From Amborella trichopoda (Eukaryota; Streptophyta; Magnoliopsida; Amborellales; Amborellaceae): 64,000 nt of DNA. Numbering within the stretch: position 1 is the stretch's first letter; every line of letters starts with the position of its first letter. The stretch is from the NCBI RefSeq assembly GCF_000471905.2, contig NW_006495778.1:790563-854562 (forward strand), in the 5' to 3' direction. Below are positions 58,691-64,000 of the stretch, in pieces. Made by a program: the position numbers and the translations under genes. A model generated the notes under the pieces. That model had not been told where the DNA came from. It made no database searches and saw only the letters and a list, made by a program, of their open reading frames with translations.

Positions 58691-60300
58691 GTCTGCCTCA
58701 AAGCACTAGTGAGGAAGAAGAAGAGAGGAATAAAGCTCAATATGTAATATCCCTGACATAACAAATTATTCGTTACATTGCAATTAGTTGAACAGATCAA
58801 GAAGCATTCATAAATTGGTTAACAAAATAAACTGCATAAATATATGGGCATGAAATTGTGAATATATCAGTTTCCGAACTAGTTATTTGTACAATATGGG
58901 TTGGCGAGACGTTTTCCATTTGTAGCCCAAAATTTGACATTAATTTAGTGGGGGTTATCAACTCACTTAGTTCATCAGCCAAGCATGCTTAAGAGACCAT
59001 TTTTGTGGCATACGTAAGCTCAGCGAGTACATAGCCATGAGGGGAATAAGCAATTTTTAACCCAAGGAAACAACGTAGGAACCCCAAGTCTTTCATTTCA
59101 ATTATGTGATTGAGTTTATATTTAATCTTTTGAATAGTTCTTGTATCATCATTATGGATAATCATATCATCTATATAAAGTAATAAGATAACTTGTATTT
59201 GAGGAGTCTCAAATGTAAACATCGTTGGATTATGATATTTTTTTCAAAATCTTGTTGATACCACTGCGCTGTAAAAATTTTTCAAACCAAGCCCCAGGAG
59301 CTTGTTTGAATCTATATAGAGCTCGACAAAGTCTATGCACTCTATTTTAGGGATCTATGACTCTAGGAGGTAACTTCATATAAGCTTAGTTATCAAGCTC
59401 ATCATTATAAAATGTATTTTTAACATCTAGCTAATATATAGGCCACTGCCGTGTAGATGCTACAGAAATTAGTGCTAGAACATTAGTCATAAGGGCTTGG
59501 GTCAAAAGTTTTCGCAAAGTCGATTTTATGTTGCTGGTTTTATCATTTTGACACCAAATGAGCTTCATATCATTCAATGTTGTCATCTGCTTTCTTTTTT
59601 AATTTTATATAACCATCGACAGCTAAAATCTTCTTTTCCTTTTAGAAAAGGCACAAGAACCAAAGCGTGTATTCTATTAAGAGCATTCAACTCATCTATC
59701 ATTGCTAATTCCCACTTACGCTCACTTGTAGCTTCTTTGTAAGTCTAGGATTCAGAATAAGAATTTAATGAAGCAATAAAGGCTTGGTATTGAGGTAAGA
59801 AGATTTCAAAATAAAAAACCATGTAAGTGGGACAAAGAGACAAGTTCTTCGTCAAATAGCAATGATTTCTACAAGATTAGCAAATGGGAGTGTTTGATTG
59901 GGACTTTCAGAAATAGTTGGTTGATCATCTTAATGATCTTCAAGTACATGGATAGTATTCGGCCATAAGTGATTTCTACAAACCACTTTTGCAATGATTT
60001 CTACAAACAATTTTTGCGATCAAATAGCAATGATTTCTGCAAACAACTTTTGCCAAGAAATTAATGGGGACATAAGTGAACAGAAGAAGTGCTCTTGTAG
60101 ATTTTGAAGTATGATGATTTTTTCCGCTCTGCAATATTATTTTGCTCAAGAGTTTAAGGACAACTTTTAGTGTTGAATATTTTTTGTAATAGAGAAATTT
60201 TTGAAGAATCCCACTAATGTATTTGTTTCCACAAGAAATTTCATAGAGAAAATACAATCTCCGCCTAGGTTCATGTTTAAACTCCATATATTAGAAGTAG
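58691..60300 (-). mobile_element. Ty1/copia fossil, RT part (split element, part 2)
   Basis: On the minus strand 58989-59222 shows the copia RT core with LLYIDDMIIHNDD, the YxDD box, and MKDLGFLRCFLGLKI. The bases towards 58691 carry AVYFVNQFMNAS and FLSSSSLVL, blocks that in intact copia elements precede the RNase H start. The N-terminal RT part, resembling WELAMIDELNALN, lies near 59700. Its continuation is the fragment at 20900-21471, on the other side of the giant element. Decayed by many breaks. The integrase region above 59800 is barely recognisable. Confidence 0.8.
59968..60054. repeat. Short tandem repeat inside the copia fossil
   Basis: Three copies of a motif like atgatttctacaaacaactt ttgc, with spacers of 25 and 36 bp. 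Produces the repeated VVCRNHC-type words on the minus strand. Confidence 0.85.
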
Positions 60301-62100
60301 ATAAAGGGGTTCTATCAAATTTAGATCACGAAAGAAAAACTACTTTACAATCCTTTCTTTGATAGTCGGTCGGCCATACTGGTTCAAAATTGCTTAAAAT
60401 CGAAAAAATAAAGGAAAAAAAATGAAAACTGGGGGGAGTTTTGTAAAATGCCTGAGAAGAGAATAGAAAAATCAATTTAAAAAAAAACAAAAAAAGATAA
60501 AGAGAAAAAAGGTTGTGGGCCTACTTGGAGCGAAGTCGAACCCATAGGCCCATCACTTGGACTTAGCGGCCCTAATAAAAGATGATAGTACTAGGGGACT
60601 GTTTTCATTATCGATTCTTTGATATGAGCTACAGATCCTCAGTTTTTGGAGTTGTTGAAGTGGTAGAGAGAGGCCTTTGTAGCAGTGGACCGCGATTGTG
60701 TATGGTGATCCTAGTCTTAACGTTTAGAAAATTTTTTGGGTTTATGTAGGGATGAGGTGTGTGGACTGCAGTTGTTGTCAGGGCCAAGAGGGCTAGGAGC
60801 TAGGACTAGACTAAGCTCAAGGTTTCTTCCCCTTGAAACTAGAAGGGAAGAAGGTTTAAGAGGTGGGGCATCAAAGTTAGAGGATGAGCTTAAAGAAGGA
60901 GCGTAGAGAGAGAGAGAGAGAGATTCACGTGGGATTAAGGTGGTATTTGATAACTCCAAAATTGGGTGTAAAGTGGGGAAAGCACCTGATTTTCCCCTAC
61001 ACTATGTATTAAGCACGTTTGTTAAGTCAAAAAATGGTGAAAGTCAGAACAACCCTTTTCGTACTTTTACTGTTCATATTAAACATACCAACCGTACATA
61101 CCATGGGTGAGCAGCAACTTTTACCCAAAAAGTTGCCCGACTTTCTCCCTTCAAAAACCCTAGCTCTCTTCTTCATCGTCACACTTCTTAGGGGCCTCCT
61201 TTCTCTGTCCCTCTTCGAGCTTCCCAATTCAGTCTCTCTCTGCGAGCAACCTTAGGAGAGGAACCTCTGCGAGCAAATTGTTCGAGGTACTTGGAGCAAG
61301 TTGTGCGAGCTACTTGCAGCAATCCCTCTCTCACGCTATTCAAGTAAGAGAAATCTCTCTCTCTCTATAATAAAACTTAGGGTTTTACTTTTTTTTTTTA
61401 TATGACGTAAGTTAGCCCTTAAAAAATTAAGTATTCTCTTAATTTGTCTTAGCTTTGAGAAAATCATTATTATTTGAGTATTTTATCCTCTATTTTTGGG
61501 TTTTTTCTCTATATGTAATTCCTTAGAATAAAAAATTGTGGTAGATGACATTGTTAACTGTCTCTCTCTCTATTTCTGGGTCTCTATCTCTCTCTACCTA
61601 TTTGTCATATTAGATGAAAAATGGATATGTGCTCATACAAACTTTGAATTTCAGCTTCATATCCTCTCTCCCTCTCTCTCTCTCTGTAAACTAGCTTTGA
61701 ATTTTAGCTTCATGATATCCCTCTCTCTCTGTTGCTTCTTTGTCATACTGCTTTCTCCGTTGATCTTCCTTCTAAAGTTTTCTAGTATTTTTAAATTTGA
61801 TGTGAAGTTTTTAAAGTTCTTGTTATAGTTTCACTTTGCCAAGGATTCTCAATATCTTGAACTTCTTTATTATCATAGGACATTCGAATATGTCATTGTT
61901 AGAAGACGTTTTTCGACACCTTGGTCCTTGATGCGGAATAAAAGAGAAACCGGTCAATAAAGCCCTACTTACAGTAGAATTCCTGATAGTCTCAGAATTG
62001 CTCCATAATAGGTGAAGACGTTCCTAAAGAGTTCAAAAGGCCACCGCCATTGGATCTGGTACAGTCGAAATCTCCTAAGGGTCAAGTTTTAGCTTAAACA
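60301..62100. other. Intergenic sequence, unassigned; leader-like CT-rich block near 61000-61380
   Basis: No gene recognised. A (GA)n tract lies at 60905-60922. The block 60940-61380 starts with wording like ggtatttgataactcc, common at MITE ends. It continues as a CT-rich stretch with caaaaaccctagctctcttcttcatcgt-type sequence resembling a plant 5' UTR, but no coding exon follows that I can support. The frames at 61019-61255 and 61538-61828 are microsatellite-driven. Confidence 0.35.
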
Positions 62101-63164
62101 GACGTTTCAAGACAAAGTTATAAGTGAAATATTAAAAAGGGGTAGGTCGCACGCTATTGCCGTGCGTCTCCTTACGCTAATCTCCATTAAAGGAGATTGG
62201 TTTGTATAGTCACGAGCAGCAACTTTGAAGACTCATATCTCACTCATTACAAGTCGGATTGCTTTCAAATTTTGTGAGCGTGTTCGTCTCGTCAAGACGA
62301 ACGTTTGGATATATGGTACGACTCATGATGATGCCCGAGCAGGAAGAAAAACTAAAGAGAAATTGGCAATTCATGAAGATAGTTGCAGAAAATTTTACAA
62401 CGACGCGTCTCACTCGAGCGTAAGGTCTCGCACAATGGATCGACGCAAGACCATTTTCATTATGTGCGTAAGGTCTGAGGCTACATTTGTGCCAAACCTC
62501 ACACATGATGAACAGTTGGATTTCACCCGTGAAGCTAATAAGTTACTGTAAATCCCGGCCACCGAAATTCAAGATCTGGTCAAAAGCCCAAGGTGGCAAA
62601 ATCTTTGTTGGGGCACGAAATCAAGATGCGTTTGTTGCAACATCACGAAGACATACTCAGTGCAATTCAACGAAGAAATCAAAGAAATACATCTAAGAAA
62701 CTAGCGCACTATCGATCGAAAGTTTCCAAGATTCGTGCAAATTTCAAGTCGCATGATTGTGGCCTAAAAACATGATCCGTGGCTTGAAGTTGGTACTAAA
62801 TGGATCGTCATGCCGAGCCCAATGAGAAAGTAATCATCTTTTTACAAAACGGGCACCGAAGCATCCCCGAATCATCCATAGAAGATCACACGGGCTGCAC
62901 AGTGTTCTTCACGAGATTTCACTTTTTTTTGTCATTTTGTTATCGATTTTCAACTTTTTCAGCTTTATGAACGAATCTTACAGGCTTTAATTCAAATTCC
63001 TCATCCATTTCAGTCAATAAAACGAATTAAAAAGCGCCGTGTTTATCAAAAAATTTGGATCGAAGAGTGAGTTTTAGGGTTTCTGCCATTTCACTGATTT
63101 CAAGCGAAAGAACGCATCATTTTTTGTAAAATTTCAGGATGAGTGATCGTAAGAGTGTTGGTCA
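62101..63164. other. Intergenic sequence with two adjacent hairpins, unassigned
   Basis: Two short perfect stems lie side by side: cgcacg/cgtgcg (62148-62153 with 62161-62166, 7-nt loop) and aatctcc/ggagatt (62179-62185 with 62192-62198, 6-nt loop). The following 600 bp have balanced composition and open frames (62225-62551) but no domain. May be part of an unknown retrotransposon. Confidence 0.35.
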
Positions 63165-63850
63165 GAATTTTTTTTTCATAATTTGTGATTATCTTAGAGG
63201 AATACATATCAATTTTGAGTTTGAAAGCACGGGTGCACAAAGAACAGGTAAGAATTGTGTTTTTTTTTTTTCCGCCATGCGATCAAATTCAGTCAATGTT
63301 TTACAAATCATGTATTAAATTTATAGGGTTTTGATTCATTGTAGTGTTGTTTATCATCACATATATTCAATTTGATTATATTTATTCAATTTGAGTTGGA
63401 ATTTTGAGAAAAAAAGACTGATGTCTGTTAAAAAAAAATGGACTAACTTTTTTTATTTTTTTCAGCCATTCTCTCAATTTGAGTAAATATTTTGCAAATA
63501 ATGTGTTGAATTTATAGGGTTTTGATTTGTTATAGTGTTGTTTATCATTAGATGTATTTAATTTTATTTGATTTATTCAATTTAAGCTTGATTTTTGAGA
63601 TTGAATGACTGATGTCTGTGAAGAACTGTGTTTTTTTTTTCCCCTCAATTTAATCGATTTTATTTAATATTTTGATAATAATGTGTTAATATTATAGAGC
63701 TTTGATTCCTTATAGTGTTGTTTATCAAAACGTGTATTCAATTTGATGTAATTTATTCGATTTGAGGCGGAGTTTTGAGTTGGAATGACTGATGTTAGGT
63801 TGGTGTATGAAGAACTGAGTTTTTTTTATTATTATTTATTCATGATCAGT
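63165..63850. repeat. Tandem array, unit about 180-191 bp
   Basis: At least three copies plus a partial one. The anchor gtgttgtttatca recurs at 63344, 63535 and 63715, i.e. spacings of 191 and 180 bp. Each unit runs from a T-tract through attaaatttatagggttttg to gactgatgt. AT-rich and satellite-like. It reaches close to the window end, so the full array may be larger. Confidence 0.88.
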
Positions 63851-64000
63851 TTTTTTGAGAAATCGTGATTTTTCGAAAAATTGTTTTTGATTATCATGAG
63901 GAATTAAACAATATTTTTAATTTTTGTTGTTAAATTTTTAGTTAAAAAAATTACATGTTGATAGATTATTTATGCAAAAAAATACATGTAATTATATTTT

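Overview
The window looks like a repeat-rich flowering-plant nuclear chromosome. It holds a spliced gene with GT-AG introns bloated by transposons, plant-type LINEs, hAT elements and foldback MITEs, and kilobase-scale nested LTR retrotransposons of lineages known from angiosperms. No bacterial, organellar, tRNA, rRNA or CRISPR feature was seen. I cannot name the species.

Bases 1-14,594 (+ strand) carry the last three coding exons of one host gene, the CNX5/MOCS3/UBA4 adenylyltransferase-sulfurtransferase of molybdopterin synthesis and tRNA thiolation: 766-884, 4783-4902 and 14208-14594. The earlier exons lie upstream of the window. The two introns inside the window (3.9 and 9.3 kb) are filled with dated-looking insertions. 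These are a 763-bp hAT MITE with 8-bp target duplications, a 5'-truncated RTE LINE with a 15-bp target duplication, a nearly perfect 473-bp foldback MITE, a decayed hAT transposase gene, a second RTE fragment, and an LTR-like fragment.

Bases 14,595-21,471 are intergenic. They hold a decayed Ty1/copia gag fragment, a 1.1-kb long-TIR foldback element that may carry foreign (host-like) sequence, and the RNase H part of another copia element.

Bases 21,472-58,685 are one giant Ty3/gypsy element of the Tat/Ogre type (two direct LTRs of about 2.6 and 2.5 kb, TSD ttaat). It split that copia element, whose RT part resumes at 58,691. The giant element was itself interrupted twice. A complete-looking Tekay (Del) chromovirus (30,907-41,841, minus strand, 3.2-kb LTRs) sits in its RNase H region. 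An inverted, truncated LTR of its own family (42,456 to about 44,119) sits in its second, archaeal-type RNase H region. The element's long 3' section contains minisatellites, a probable LTR fragment, an antisense region with a plant-mobile-domain signature, and a 187-bp tandem array. All these elements are decayed fossils, and the nesting gives a relative order: copia oldest, then Tat/Ogre, then Tekay.

Bases 58,691-64,000 contain the other half of the split copia element, then about 3.7 kb I could not assign. That stretch ends in a tandem array of a unit of about 185 bp.

The only gene likely to be functional is CNX5/MOCS3. The most unusual material is the antisense PMD-like region and the 187-bp array inside the Tat/Ogre 3' section, the three-level nesting, and the foldback element with apparent captured sequence.
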